Of a stretch of DNA of 64,000 nt, positions 8,700 through 18,017 are shown piece after piece (within the stretch, counting starts at the first letter, position 1; each line of letters starts with the position of its first letter). Origin of the DNA: Pseudalkalibacillus hwajinpoensis (GTDB taxonomy: Bacteria > Bacillota > Bacilli > Bacillales > Guptibacillaceae). The notes below the pieces were generated by a model that saw only the letters and a program-made list of their open reading frames with translations, did no database searches and was not told the DNA's origin. The stretch spans positions 2,604,001 to 2,668,000 of the forward strand of contig NZ_CP156674.1 in NCBI RefSeq assembly GCF_039851965.1, in the 5' to 3' direction. A program made the position numbers and the translations under genes.

Positions 8700-8823
8700 T
8701 GTTGGGTGTTTAATTAATTTGGGACTTTGGACATAGTTCGACAGTATTAGTAAAAAAGAGATCTATACTTGAGTTATAGGAATTTTTTCTATAAATGACA
8801 AATATTATTATGGAGGGGTATTT

Positions 8824-10305
8824 TTGAAAAAATGGGGAGTTGCTCTACTGGTTCTTCTATTGATGGTTTTAAATGGTTTTAGTGAGGTGCATCCAGTAAA
8901 GGCAGAAGAAAACAATAGTGTAGAAAACTATCAAGATTTCAGAGCTAAGGTAGAAGCGAAAAAGAATTCGTCTTCCGTAAATGAAATTCCGAAGTTGTTT
9001 GATGGTGAAATGAAAAAGCTTGAGGAAAAGATGAATCAAAAATCTAATCCTGACATGAAGCGAGCAGAATTATTAGAATACGAGCCTAACAATACGTTCG
9101 AGCTGGCTGATCCAATTGAATTGGAAGATATTATTTTCGGACAGTTTTACAGATACGATATAGACATTTTTCAGCTTGAAATTGAGCAGAGAGATGTGCT
9201 GTATGTACCGAGTTTATATGATTACAACGTGAATTTAGGTTATTACTTAGCGGATGAGGATGGCAATGTTGCTGAGCTTGTTGATTACTATGAAGAAGAA
9301 GGGCAGCAGGTTCACGGATATGCGGTTACTCCTGGTACATACTATATCGTTGCGCTTGATTTAAATGAAGGCGGTACAGATGGAGCTTACGCAATCTCTT
9401 CAATTCTTGATAGTACGTTAGAAGAAATGAACGATGTTTATAGAATCTATGGAGACAACCGTTATGAAACCGCACTTCAAATTGCTTACAATGGTTGGCC
9501 AGCAGGTACAAATACAGTCGTTTTATCGAGAGACATGAATTTCCCGGACGCATTAGCTGGCGCTCCGCTTGCTTATGATCTAGATGCTCCGATTCTATTA
9601 AATCCGAAAGATAGTTTACATGAAACGGTAAGAACGGCTATCCGTGATTTAGGGGCTACTAACGTGGTCATTCTTGGGGGGCCTGGGGCGATTTCAACTT
9701 CTGTAGAGAAATACTTGAGGGATACGATGAAGCTGAATGTGAAACGAATTGGTGGAGAAAATCGATTTGAAACAGCTGCGAAAATAGCGAATGAATTAGA
9801 GCCTTATGATTCAGCAGTTGTCGCTTATGGATTTAATTTTCCAGATGCATTGTCCATTGCGCCTTATGCAGCAGTTAATGGAATGCCGATTCTATTGAGT
9901 GAGACGAACAACTTGCCAGCGGCATCTAAAGCAGCGTTAATCAATGTAGACGATACGATTGTTGTTGGTGGCACGAGTGTGATTAGTGAGAATGTAACGA
10001 AACAGCTAAAAGCGTATAATCCAATGAGGATTTCAGGTGATAACCGCTATGAAACATCTGTAAACATTGTCAGAAAGCTTGGGATTCAAGCAGACTATAT
10101 GACAATTGCGACGGGTGAAAATTATGCTGATGCGTTAACGGGCTCTGTGTATGCAGCGCTGTGGAAGGAACCGATTGTTCTTGTTAAGAAGAATAGCGTT
10201 CCTGATCCGGTGCTCGACTTAATCGATGATGAAGGAACACATACGTTTACCATTCTCGGTGGTTATTCCGCGGTGTCGGAGTCAGTTGAGGATACGTTAA
10301 GGTAG
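8824..10305 (+). CDS. Secreted protein with three CWB2 cell-wall-binding repeats
   Basis: The 493-residue protein starts at a TTG preceded by GGAGGGG and has an N-terminal signal peptide (hydrophobic core about residues 5-22). Residues about 90-195 look like a bacterial pre-peptidase C-terminal-type beta domain (EPNNTFELADPI, then TPGTYYIVAL). Three cell-wall-binding repeat 2 units fill the rest. Each opens with a GDNRYETA-like motif (about residues 213, 315 and 400) and closes with LGGPGAIS-, VGGTSVIS- or LGGYSAVS-type motifs. CWB2 triplets bind anionic cell-wall polymers non-covalently, so this is a surface protein. No catalytic domain is visible. A terminator follows. Confidence 0.9.
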   Translation: MKKWGVALLVLLLMVLNGFSEVHPVKAEENNSVENYQDFRAKVEAKKNSSSVNEIPKLFDGEMKKLEEKMNQKSNPDMKRAELLEYEPNNTFELADPIELEDIIFGQFYRYDIDIFQLEIEQRDVLYVPSLYDYNVNLGYYLADEDGNVAELVDYYEEEGQQVHGYAVTPGTYYIVALDLNEGGTDGAYAISSILDSTLEEMNDVYRIYGDNRYETALQIAYNGWPAGTNTVVLSRDMNFPDALAGAPLAYDLDAPILLNPKDSLHETVRTAIRDLGATNVVILGGPGAISTSVEKYLRDTMKLNVKRIGGENRFETAAKIANELEPYDSAVVAYGFNFPDALSIAPYAAVNGMPILLSETNNLPAASKAALINVDDTIVVGGTSVISENVTKQLKAYNPMRISGDNRYETSVNIVRKLGIQADYMTIATGENYADALTGSVYAALWKEPIVLVKKNSVPDPVLDLIDDEGTHTFTILGGYSAVSESVEDTLR

Positions 10306-10336
10306 TTAGATATGTAGGATTACCTATAATCCCGCT

Positions 10337-10364
10337 AAAGCCCTCTTATGTGAGAGGGCTTTTT
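10337..10364 (+). terminator. Rho-independent terminator
   Basis: AAAGCCCTCT and AGAGGGCTTT pair around a short loop and are followed by TTT, just after the CWB2 gene. Confidence 0.9.
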
Positions 10365-10387
10365 GCCTATAGCAATAGCTCTACGCT

Positions 10388-10407
10388 TTAATCAAACGTT
10401 TGTTTAA
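10388..10407. repeat. 20-bp palindrome, copy 1
   Basis: TTAATCAAACGTTTGTTTAA lies between the convergent CWB2 and GerAB genes and overlaps the GerAB stop codon. Four similar copies occur elsewhere in the window. Confidence 0.75.
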
Positions 10408-11513
10408 GTCCCTCGTTTTCGCGCACGGCGCTTTTTAACCAGCATAACCAGTAAGAGAAGGAGTGGGATACCAATTTGAAATGGAGGGTGAATATAATTA
10501 GGTACGACATCTAACCCAATTTGTATATGCTGTAAATAGTTGTCTTCAATGAGTAGCGATGTTCCTAGAGTTAAACAGGCAATGAAGATAGCTAGTATGT
10601 GAAAGTTTCGAATTGAAACAGCTGATGATAAACTGATAGTAGAGGCAAATAAGAAGATAATAATTTTGAAAAACCCTCCGATCATTAAAATGAGAATGGC
10701 AATCGGATCGAGGCGTTGAATAATGTCTTGAATATTGATTTTTCCAACTGTGTCTAAGAGGGGGAAAGTAGAGTTTGCCGCTTGGTGCACGCCAATGACA
10801 CCAACCTGGACGATAACCGTAGTCGTAATAATGAATCCGCTGAAAAGAATGGCGTACATCCCTGTTTTCAGACCAGTGTTCGGCTTGTTTAAGAACGGAA
10901 GAAACATTGTGAATACCACCATTTCACCAAATGGGAATGTGAGCACTGACGGGTAGGCGGTTTGCAAGACGGGCATCCATCCTTCGCCAAGAACAGGTTG
11001 TAAGTTTTCGATTTTAAATTGGTTTGAAACGAAGATCAGCACGATGAAAATGAGCCCTAACGCCATGAAAATCATGAAGAAAATTTCTGCTGATCGCCCA
11101 ATTACTTCAATTCCTAGAATACACCCATAAATAATGATAACGATTATTAGAATATTGACGACTAGCAGTGGGGTTTCACTCAATGCAGAGGTGACGATTA
11201 ATTCTCCGAAATCCCTTAATACTCTTGCTCCAATATAAAGAAAATAAATACTATAAAGACAGGCGATAATTTTACCTGGCCATTTACCTAAAATCTTCTG
11301 CGCATAAATGGACAATGGCAGATCAGGATAGCGATTGAATAGTAAACCGTAAATGTAAAAAAGCCCGATTCCGCCAATCATTCCTAATAGGATTGCAATC
11401 CACGCATCCTGTTTTGCCTCCGTCCCTAAACCAACGACAACTGCGCTTCCAAGTTCAAATAAAACCATGATAACAAAGAGCTGCTTAGGTGTTATTTTGA
11501 CAGTAGGCATCAT
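10404..11513 (-). CDS. Spore germinant receptor B subunit (GerAB-type permease), last of two
   Basis: This 369-residue integral membrane protein, with about ten predicted helices, belongs to the spore permease family GerAB/GerBB (endospore germination permease, APC superfamily). The TPKQLFVIMVLFELGS N-terminus is typical. In the spore inner membrane the B subunit binds or senses the germinant together with A and C subunits. An AAGGAGGTGG site precedes two adjacent ATGs; the second (11510) is better spaced. It is the last gene of a minus-strand cluster A, D-like, B, B. Having two B genes suggests alternative germinant specificities with one A protein. Confidence 0.92.
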   Translation of the reverse strand: MMPTVKITPKQLFVIMVLFELGSAVVVGLGTEAKQDAWIAILLGMIGGIGLFYIYGLLFNRYPDLPLSIYAQKILGKWPGKIIACLYSIYFLYIGARVLRDFGELIVTSALSETPLLVVNILIIVIIIYGCILGIEVIGRSAEIFFMIFMALGLIFIVLIFVSNQFKIENLQPVLGEGWMPVLQTAYPSVLTFPFGEMVVFTMFLPFLNKPNTGLKTGMYAILFSGFIITTTVIVQVGVIGVHQAANSTFPLLDTVGKINIQDIIQRLDPIAILILMIGGFFKIIIFLFASTISLSSAVSIRNFHILAIFIACLTLGTSLLIEDNYLQHIQIGLDVVPNYIHPPFQIGIPLLLLLVMLVKKRRARKRGT

Positions 11514-11539
11514 TCCACCTCCTTTTCCGATAATCTACC

Positions 11540-12637
11540 TTAAGTGTTGTCTGCTTTCTTTCTTCTCATTTTCCCTATGATCACTAAAAGGAATGGAAGA
11601 AGCACACAAATTGTAAAGCTGTAAGGAATCCATACTGTTCCTGCAAATTCATTGGCATATGTACTATTTGGAAAAATAACTAAGGAAAGCACGGTTAATA
11701 TTATTCCTAAAGGAAAGGTAAGGGTGCGGTAATCTTTGACGCCTAATAACTGAGCGAATCCCAGTGTTGAAGAATAAAATAGAATAACTAACTTAAAAAA
11801 GATCGTTAGCATCCATATAATGGCAACGATTACCTCAATTCGTTGGATGAAGTTTCCAAGTCTTATCTTTTTCCCAAGAATATAACTTGGGTGTGATTGA
11901 ATGATCGTGCTATCAATCCCAAGGACAAGAAGACAGGAAGTCGTGATGCTGATCAGAACGATTCCACCCAATAGTGTTCCGATCAATAGACTTTTCCCGG
12001 ACTTAGGAACAGATTGTACAGCAGGATAGAGCATTAAAAAGACGATAAGTTGTAAATAAGGGATACTCATTGAAAGGATTGCCCCTCTAAAGACAGGCTT
12101 TAATCCTTCTTCAAGGAATGGGAGTACGTTTGAGAATTTCGCTTCAGGTAATGCGAAGAGAATTAATACCAGGAATAGACCAATCACCCACGGTAAGAAT
12201 ATTTCACCACATCGAACAATGGTTTCAAGTCCAAGTCGTGTAGCATAGATGATCAGGCTTATAAAAAGAATACTGATCACTTCAATTGGCGTATGAATTA
12301 AGATATGTGTTGTTAGGAAATTCACTAAATCCCACATCACTGTAGAAGCAAGCATAAAAAAGAAACTTATAAAGATGAATGAAACCCCTTTTCCAACCCA
12401 CTTTCCTAAAATGACTTCACAGCTTTCCGATAATGTCAAATTGGGATGCTGTTTTTGGAGCGCATTAAATAATAGAATGACGAGAATTCCACCTGCTAAC
12501 CCCACAATTCCGGCAAGCCATCCATCTTGTCTTGCTTCTTCCGCGACACCAGAAGGGATAATGAGAATGGAACTTCCGATTGTAAATAGAATAACGATAT
12601 TGGTGAATTGCAAGGCTGATATTTTTAGTTTCTCCAC
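11540..12637 (-). CDS. Spore germinant receptor B subunit (GerAB-type permease), first of two
   Basis: A 365-residue multi-helix protein of the same GerAB permease family as its downstream neighbour, starting KISALQFTNIVILFTIGSS. The start is GTG at 12637 with GGAGGG upstream. It is separated by only 26 bp from the next B gene, so the two are co-transcribed. The two B proteins are similar in layout but clearly different in sequence, more consistent with an old duplication than a recent one. Confidence 0.92.
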   Translation of the reverse strand: MEKLKISALQFTNIVILFTIGSSILIIPSGVAEEARQDGWLAGIVGLAGGILVILLFNALQKQHPNLTLSESCEVILGKWVGKGVSFIFISFFFMLASTVMWDLVNFLTTHILIHTPIEVISILFISLIIYATRLGLETIVRCGEIFLPWVIGLFLVLILFALPEAKFSNVLPFLEEGLKPVFRGAILSMSIPYLQLIVFLMLYPAVQSVPKSGKSLLIGTLLGGIVLISITTSCLLVLGIDSTIIQSHPSYILGKKIRLGNFIQRIEVIVAIIWMLTIFFKLVILFYSSTLGFAQLLGVKDYRTLTFPLGIILTVLSLVIFPNSTYANEFAGTVWIPYSFTICVLLPFLLVIIGKMRRKKADNT

Positions 12638-12667
12638 TGATCAATTCACCCTCCGTATCGTAATTTG

Positions 12668-12901
12668 TCATCCTAATAGAATTTCAATGGCTCTGCTCAT
12701 TGGTCTAAACAGAAAGGTGATAAAATCGAAAGGCGTTGGAATAGGGAGGTGTAAGGTTTCCGCCATACTTAACCCGAATGCCATCAACATAAGGATAGAG
12801 AAAACCCATAAGTCTCTTTTTTGATTGTTTTTCATTAATTTAGGGACTTCGTACAACGTTATCACCGCTGTTACCACACTGATGCCGATGATTGGCCACA
12901 T
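12668..12901 (-). CDS. Small two-helix membrane protein, likely germinant receptor D subunit
   Basis: The 77-residue protein has two predicted membrane segments (residues 3-20 and about 32-50) joined by a short charged loop (KNNQKRD). Its place between a gerA-type and a gerB-type gene matches the small D subunits described as modulators of germinant receptors in Bacillus. The family assignment rests on size, topology and context rather than on a diagnostic motif. The ATG follows GGGAGGAG. Confidence 0.75.
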   Translation of the reverse strand: MWPIIGISVVTAVITLYEVPKLMKNNQKRDLWVFSILMLMAFGLSMAETLHLPIPTPFDFITFLFRPMSRAIEILLG

Positions 12902-12940
12902 CTGTTTCTCTCCTCCCTACTTGAGATAACCTGTCGATCG

Positions 12941-14536
12941 TTAGTTTGATTCGGGTTTGGGAGTGGGGGGTTTTTCCCGAATCTTATCGTTTGGCTTTAA
13001 GAATGTTGGCCGTGAAAACATCCGTGAGATTGGCGCGCGAAAGATCACATCTTTCTGATCACTTGATTTAAATGGTGCCATAGGTGACATATAGGGGACC
13101 CCAAAAGACCGGAGACTGCAAAGGTGGAGGATGATCGTTATTAATCCTAAGATCATTCCGAACAGACCAAACGTCGCCGCAAGAAACATTAATGGGAAGC
13201 GAAGCATTCGAACAGAAATGGCCATGTTGATCGCAGGCATAACAAAACTACTGATTGCAGTTAAGGAGACCACAATGATCATAGCGGATGAAACGATCCC
13301 GGCTTCTACCGCTGCCTGTCCGAGTACGAGAGCACCAACGATTGAGATAGCAGAACCCACTGCTCTCGGCATCCTTACACCAGCTTCACGTAAAACTTCA
13401 AACGTCAGCTCCATTAGAAGGGCTTCAATCAAGGCCGGAAATGGGGTTCCTTCTCTTTGGGCTGCCAGACTTATTAAAAGCTGGGTAGGAAGCATTTCCT
13501 GATGAAAGGTTGTGACGGCAATGTAGGCGGACGGTGTAATTAAAGCTAGGAAAAACGAAACATAGCGTAGGATTCGAATGAGAAAACTTACATCGAAACG
13601 TTGATAGTAATCTTCACTTGATTGAAAGAATTGTACAAATACAGCCGGAACTAGTAGAGCAAAGGGAGTACCGTCTACAAGGATCGCAATTCGCCCTTCC
13701 AAAATACCAGCCGCAAGGGTGTCGGGCCTTTCGGTATTGAAGACTGTAGGAAAAGGCGAGTACGTTTCATCCTGGATGAATTCTTCAATATATCCGCTTT
13801 CGAGAATGCCATCAATGTTAATTCGCAAAAGGCGCTCACGAACTTCCTCAACGATCTTATCATCTGCAACACCCTTTAAATAAACGAGTGCCACATCAGT
13901 TCGCGTCTTTTTTCCGATTGGTTTTGTTTCAATCCATAGGTTGGGGTCTTTGATTTTCCGACGAACTAATGCTGTATTCGTGCGGAGGGTTTCTGAGAAC
14001 CCATCCTTTGGACCGCGAATGACTGTTTGTGACGAGGGTTCATTTACGCCTCGATCTTCCCATCCCCTTGACCCAATGGAAAAGCCTTTAGTGTACCCTT
14101 CAAGAAGCACAACTGTATCTCCAGATAAAACGTGTAGATAAAGGGAATCAAAATCTCCGATCTTTTTTACATCTCCATTAGAAAGGGCGAAGTTTTTTAA
14201 TATATCCATTGAACTCATGTGTTGTGAACCTTTGTCGGAGATCTCAGTTTCTCTTATCGTTAACATTAACGGTTTAATAATAAAGTCCTGGATAAAGGTT
14301 TTATCTGCTAATCCTTCTGTGTAGATGACGGCAAGGTGAATGTTTCCATCAGTACCTGCTAGAACGTCACGGATCACAATATCAGAACTTTCGCCTAATG
14401 TTTTCTTGATTACTTCCAAGTTTTCTTCGAGATTTATCATAAGTGTTTCGGGCTGACTTGAAGAAGATGCCTTTGATTTCTTGTCTGTGGTTGAATGCTT
14501 TTTTTTCATATCTTTTAATTTACGCACATATCTCAT
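12941..14536 (-). CDS. Spore germinant receptor A subunit (GerAA type)
   Basis: The 531-residue protein has the usual GerA layout: a Ser/Lys-rich hydrophilic start (KKHSTTDKKSKASSSS), an N-terminal soluble domain to about residue 270, and then several membrane helices. The helices include the conserved PSAYIAVTTFHQEMLPTQLL and FEVLREAGVRMPRAVGSAIS segments, followed by a Pro-rich tail. It sits in the spore inner membrane and forms the receptor core with B and C. GAGGAG lies eight bases before the ATG. It heads the minus-strand A-D-B-B cluster and is divergent from the C-subunit gene, with 161 bp between the two starts. A forespore-specific sigma-G promoter is expected, but no clear match was found. 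Confidence 0.95.
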   Translation of the reverse strand: MRYVRKLKDMKKKHSTTDKKSKASSSSQPETLMINLEENLEVIKKTLGESSDIVIRDVLAGTDGNIHLAVIYTEGLADKTFIQDFIIKPLMLTIRETEISDKGSQHMSSMDILKNFALSNGDVKKIGDFDSLYLHVLSGDTVVLLEGYTKGFSIGSRGWEDRGVNEPSSQTVIRGPKDGFSETLRTNTALVRRKIKDPNLWIETKPIGKKTRTDVALVYLKGVADDKIVEEVRERLLRINIDGILESGYIEEFIQDETYSPFPTVFNTERPDTLAAGILEGRIAILVDGTPFALLVPAVFVQFFQSSEDYYQRFDVSFLIRILRYVSFFLALITPSAYIAVTTFHQEMLPTQLLISLAAQREGTPFPALIEALLMELTFEVLREAGVRMPRAVGSAISIVGALVLGQAAVEAGIVSSAMIIVVSLTAISSFVMPAINMAISVRMLRFPLMFLAATFGLFGMILGLITIILHLCSLRSFGVPYMSPMAPFKSSDQKDVIFRAPISRMFSRPTFLKPNDKIREKPPTPKPESN

Positions 14537-14697
14537 GGCAAAAACTCCTCAATTACTCTCTTCGCTGTATCTTTTCACCGTCATATTCATTTTATTCAGG
14601 TATTTAAAAGTGAACTGAATGTATGGGGAGGATCTGTTTTGAAGAACCTAAGGTAATGGACCAGAAGTTCTATTCAAACGAGCTAGGAGAATACTTT

Positions 14698-15906
14698 ATG
14701 AAACAAAGACTTTCCAAATTAAGTATTGGTGCAATCGTGCTTCTTCTTCTCAGTGGGTGTTGGGACGCGAGAGAATTGAATGAGTTAGCGATTGCCGTTG
14801 CATATGGTATTGACAAACGAGAAGGCGAATACCTGGTAACAGCTCAAGTAGTGAACCCTGGAGAGATTGAAGAGGCAGGGGGTAAAACGACTCCAGTAAC
14901 TGTCTATCAAGAGTCGGCAGACACGTTACTTGAAGGGTTTAGAAGATTGACTACAATTGCACCTAGGAAGATTTATGGCTCACACCTCCGTATATTGGTA
15001 ATAGGAGAAGAGCTAGCAAAAGAAGGGATTGGGGAAGTAATCGATTTGTTGTCGAGAGATCCTGAGATTCGAAATGATTTCTATATTGTGGTTTCAAAAG
15101 AAGCATATGCTGGTGATGTACTGCAAGTCTTAACCTCGCTAGAAACTATACCAGCTAACAAGTTATATGCCTCACTTGAAACATCAGAAAAAACCTGGGC
15201 TCCAACTATGACGGTGACTCTCGATCAACTTTCTAGGCAATTAATGGAGGCTGGCATGGAGCCAATGTTAACGGGAGTAGAAGTGATAGGGGATGTTTCT
15301 GTAGGTGAGAGTAAAGAGAATGTAGCCCATATTGAACCTCAAACTCAATTGCAATATCATGGGACGGCCGTATTCAATAAGGATGCATTGGTAGGATGGT
15401 TAAATGATTCAGAAAGTAAAGGCGTGCACTATGCGATTGATAGGGTGAAGAGTACGGTCGTTGTAGTGCCTTGCGGGGAGGAAGGAAAAATAGGTATTGA
15501 ACTAATTGATACGAAAGCAGAATTAAAAGCGAAGGCCATAAATAACCACCCCCGTGGGACAATCGACCTCCAAGTAGAGGGTAAAGTTTCTGACGTTGAA
15601 TGTAGTCATCTTGATTTGTCTAAAAAAAGTACAATAGAAGATCTAGAAAAGAAAACCGAAGAAAATATAAAGAATAAGATCCAGGATGCCTTAAAAGTTA
15701 CGCAAGAAGAGTTTCAATCCGATCTTTTTGGATTTGGAAAAGCGATTCATCGCTCAAGTCCAGATTATTGGAAAACCGTGAAGAAAGAATGGGATCAACA
15801 ATATAAGGATTTGCCAGTGAAGGTAACGGTTGATGTCACGATAAGCCGTACGGGTACAATTGGGAATTCCCCTCTAAAAGAGATTGAGGAGAATAGACAA
15901 GAGTGA
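14698..15906 (+). CDS. Spore germinant receptor C subunit lipoprotein (Ger(x)C family)
   Basis: This lipoprotein of about 402 residues has the signal peptide MKQRLSKLSIGAIVLLLLSG ending at the lipobox Cys and followed by the family-typical WDARELNELAIA. ATG 14698 with AGGAGA upstream is chosen over the ATG at 14623, which would bury the signal peptide. Ger(x)C proteins are lipidated on the outer face of the spore inner membrane and complete the receptor. Here the gene is divergent from A, D, B and B rather than last in one operon, an uncommon arrangement that would need two coordinated forespore promoters. Confidence 0.93.
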   Translation: MKQRLSKLSIGAIVLLLLSGCWDARELNELAIAVAYGIDKREGEYLVTAQVVNPGEIEEAGGKTTPVTVYQESADTLLEGFRRLTTIAPRKIYGSHLRILVIGEELAKEGIGEVIDLLSRDPEIRNDFYIVVSKEAYAGDVLQVLTSLETIPANKLYASLETSEKTWAPTMTVTLDQLSRQLMEAGMEPMLTGVEVIGDVSVGESKENVAHIEPQTQLQYHGTAVFNKDALVGWLNDSESKGVHYAIDRVKSTVVVVPCGEEGKIGIELIDTKAELKAKAINNHPRGTIDLQVEGKVSDVECSHLDLSKKSTIEDLEKKTEENIKNKIQDALKVTQEEFQSDLFGFGKAIHRSSPDYWKTVKKEWDQQYKDLPVKVTVDVTISRTGTIGNSPLKEIEENRQE

Positions 15907-15933
15907 TTGTAATCGACAAATTCCACCATAAAG

Positions 15934-15950
15934 CGGGTGGTGACAGGCAC
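15934..15950 (+). repeat. REP-like palindrome, copy b (no tail)
   Basis: CGGGTGGTGACAGGCAC matches the left arm and loop of the repeat; the right arm and TGTCGAA tail are missing. It lies after the C-subunit gene. Confidence 0.7.
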
Positions 15951-16038
15951 TTTTTGAGCAAACGCTTATGAATATTTCTGTTGTTTTTGCTACACAATAG
16001 TTAAGTAATTAATTGAATGGTCTGGAGGTTATAGGAAT

Positions 16039-16452
16039 ATGAGGAAAGCAATGAATATGTTGAGAGGTCCATTGGGATGGTTAACAGCTGGTGTTTTGCT
16101 TCTAACCTTTTCTAGACGAGCGAGATCGGGAACACGTAACGCTGTTCTTAAAGGATCGGAAACGGTTATGGGACTTGGGGACCAGGTCAAGGGCTCTGTG
16201 ACTAAGAGGAAGAACGGTAATGCAACACAAATGCGAAGCGAGAACGACCAGGATAAGCAACAGGTGAAGTATCCTGACTATGTTGGAAGTAGTTTCGGGG
16301 GAGTCCAGAATTCGAAAGCAAGCAAAACAACAAACGTACGCAGGGTAAACCCTTCCCGCTTCAACAAATCAAAGAACGTGATGAACGACGAAGTCATGCC
16401 ATCCAAAATGGCTGAAATTGCAGAAGAATTTGAGCTGTTTGATAAAGATTAA
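16039..16452 (+). CDS. Small basic hypothetical protein with an N-terminal hydrophobic segment
   Basis: Not recognised. The 137-residue protein has a short hydrophobic segment at about residues 10-25 (GWLTAGVLLLTF), then a basic stretch (SRRARSGTRN) and a low-complexity, Lys/Asn/Ser-rich middle. The C-terminus is acidic (EIAEEFELFDKD). The start follows CTGGAGG. It may be membrane-attached with a cytoplasmic tail. It lies alone between two REP-like copies. Confidence 0.6.
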   Translation: MRKAMNMLRGPLGWLTAGVLLLTFSRRARSGTRNAVLKGSETVMGLGDQVKGSVTKRKNGNATQMRSENDQDKQQVKYPDYVGSSFGGVQNSKASKTTNVRRVNPSRFNKSKNVMNDEVMPSKMAEIAEEFELFDKD

Positions 16453-16453
16453 T

Positions 16454-16488
16454 CGGGCGGTGACAGGAACTCCTCGAACTATGTCGAA
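16454..16488 (+). repeat. REP-like palindrome, copy c
   Basis: CGGGCGGTGACAGG followed by TGTCGAA at 16482. Relative to the common form, about ten bases of the right arm and spacer are missing. It starts one base after the preceding stop codon. Confidence 0.75.
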
Positions 16489-16495
16489 CAGAAAC

Positions 16496-16523
16496 AAGAG
16501 CCCTTCTTAAAAAGAGGGCTCTT
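16496..16523. terminator. Bidirectional terminator
   Basis: AAGAGCCCT pairs with AGGGCTCTT between convergent genes, with T runs suited to both strands. It ends the six-gene minus operon. Confidence 0.8.
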
Positions 16524-16532
16524 TGTCGTGCG

Positions 16533-17183
16533 TTATTCTACTTCCACTGCAACTGCTCTCACCGGTGAGCCATCAAGACCTTCCAGTTTCAGCGGCAGTG
16601 CGATAATTAATGGACTCGCAAAATTAATCTGATCGAAGTTGCAGAAGTTCTCTCCAATGATTCCATTCACAGACGTAATGGCTTCATGAACAGGAAAGGC
16701 CGATCCGTCTGGTGGGTCTACGTTCAGTGCGTCGATGAAGAAGGTTGTTACACCTTTATCTAATAGACTGTTGATGATGTCCACCGAGAGATAGGGATGC
16801 TCGAAATACGTTTCTGTCCCAATATGCTTCGACCATCCAGTGTGAAATAACACGATCGTACCTGGCACAACACTTTCAATTTGATCCGCCACGTCATCCA
16901 TAGTGATCTGTTCTGCTGGTTTTTTCCCGGTTACATCAATCACAAGCCCTGGTGCCATAAATTTCGTCAGGCTTGATTGATCGATGCGCTCGCCTTCTTT
17001 TTGGAAATGGAAGGGAGCATCTACATGTGTTCCTGTATGAGACCCGATATAAAGCTGTGTCACCTGATAGCCGTCTTTATCGAGCTCGGCTGCGGGATGA
17101 ATGTCTGGCTTTGGATCGCCAGGATAGATAGGTGTTTCCGAGTTGATTAGAATCGATAGGTCGATGATTTGTTTAAAATTCAA
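16533..17183 (-). CDS. Cyclase family / kynurenine-formamidase-like metal hydrolase
   Basis: The 216-residue protein has the diagnostic metal-binding motif HTGTHVDAPFHF near residue 50 and an N-terminal DLSILINSETPIYPGDP segment, as in KynB-type formamidases, isatin hydrolases and related cyclases. These soluble enzymes hydrolyse amide or lactam bonds. It is the last gene of the minus-strand operon led by the ureohydrolase, 13 bp after the nitrilase. No other tryptophan-catabolism gene is present, so a formamidase or ring-opening step on a guanidino or amide compound fits better than kynurenine breakdown. The substrate is not known. Confidence 0.85.
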   Translation of the reverse strand: MNFKQIIDLSILINSETPIYPGDPKPDIHPAAELDKDGYQVTQLYIGSHTGTHVDAPFHFQKEGERIDQSSLTKFMAPGLVIDVTGKKPAEQITMDDVADQIESVVPGTIVLFHTGWSKHIGTETYFEHPYLSVDIINSLLDKGVTTFFIDALNVDPPDGSAFPVHEAITSVNGIIGENFCNFDQINFASPLIIALPLKLEGLDGSPVRAVAVEVE

Positions 17184-17196
17184 AAGAGGCCCTCCT

Positions 17197-17988
17197 TTAG
17201 CTGTATATGTCGGTCCGTCGTTCTTCTAGCATGGAAAAGAAGGTTTGTTTTAATTCGTCACGCCAGTGGTTATCTGTGTTTGCTGTAATGATATCATACT
17301 GTTTTTCTGCGGTTGTTATAGCCTGTCCGTCCGGTCCATAAATAGATGACTTTCCAAAGAAGTTCAGGTCTCCCGACTGTCCTGTATGGTTACATGCTAC
17401 AAGATAAACCGTATTATCGATCGCGCGTGCCCCACCAAACTGAAGGAAGGGACCATCATAAGGTTCTTCCCAGGCAGATGGGACGAGCAGGATGTCGGCT
17501 CCTTTTAGTGCAAGGTTTCTTGCAAGCTCTGGAAACGCAAGGTCCCAGCAGATCATGAGTCCGATCGTACCAATATCTGTTGTAATCGTAACGGGTTCAG
17601 AGCCAGCTGTGAAAACCTCTCTTTCCAGCGGAGTGAGGTGTATTTTTCGGTAGTTTCCGGTGTTCTTTCCACTCGCATGAATGTATTGAATCGAATTGAA
17701 AATATTCCCGCGTTCATCTTTCTCGACATATCCGTACACAATCGAAACGAGGTTAGATGCGGCCATATGCTGCATCGCCTGAAAAATAGGACCGTCCTTT
17801 TCTTCTGCTAGCTCACTTATACCTTCAGATAAAAAGTAACCTGTGGCGGAAAGTTCAGGGAAAACGATGATTTTAGTATCAGGATTTCTCGTAAGACAGG
17901 TCGTTACCATTGTTTCCATTTTGGTCAGGTTCTGATCCACTTCACCATTATGAAAGGCCCCCTGAGCCGCTGCGATTTTATGCGTCAT
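17197..17988 (-). CDS. Carbon-nitrogen hydrolase (nitrilase superfamily amidase)
   Basis: The 263-residue enzyme has the Glu-Lys-Cys triad of the superfamily: Glu in VFPELSATGY near residue 43, Lys in YRKIHLTPLE near 115, and Cys in MICWDLAFPELAR near 150. These cytoplasmic enzymes hydrolyse amides. In the known arginine oxygenase route, 4-guanidinobutyramide is hydrolysed by such an enzyme to 4-guanidinobutyrate, which would feed the ureohydrolase of the same operon. That link is inference. It overlaps neither neighbour but is only 13 and 29 bp away from them. Confidence 0.88.
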   Translation of the reverse strand: MTHKIAAAQGAFHNGEVDQNLTKMETMVTTCLTRNPDTKIIVFPELSATGYFLSEGISELAEEKDGPIFQAMQHMAASNLVSIVYGYVEKDERGNIFNSIQYIHASGKNTGNYRKIHLTPLEREVFTAGSEPVTITTDIGTIGLMICWDLAFPELARNLALKGADILLVPSAWEEPYDGPFLQFGGARAIDNTVYLVACNHTGQSGDLNFFGKSSIYGPDGQAITTAEKQYDIITANTDNHWRDELKQTFFSMLEERRTDIYS

Positions 17989-18017
17989 TTTTTCTCCCCC
18001 TAAAGGTCCAGATCACT

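Noticed and set aside
14623..14697. Upstream start of the Ger(x)C gene
   Set aside because: It would put 25 residues before the lipoprotein signal peptide; ATG 14698 with AGGAGA gives a normal signal.
16533..17183. Kynurenine formamidase of tryptophan catabolism
   Set aside because: No kynureninase or tryptophan dioxygenase is near; the operon context is amide and guanidine metabolism.
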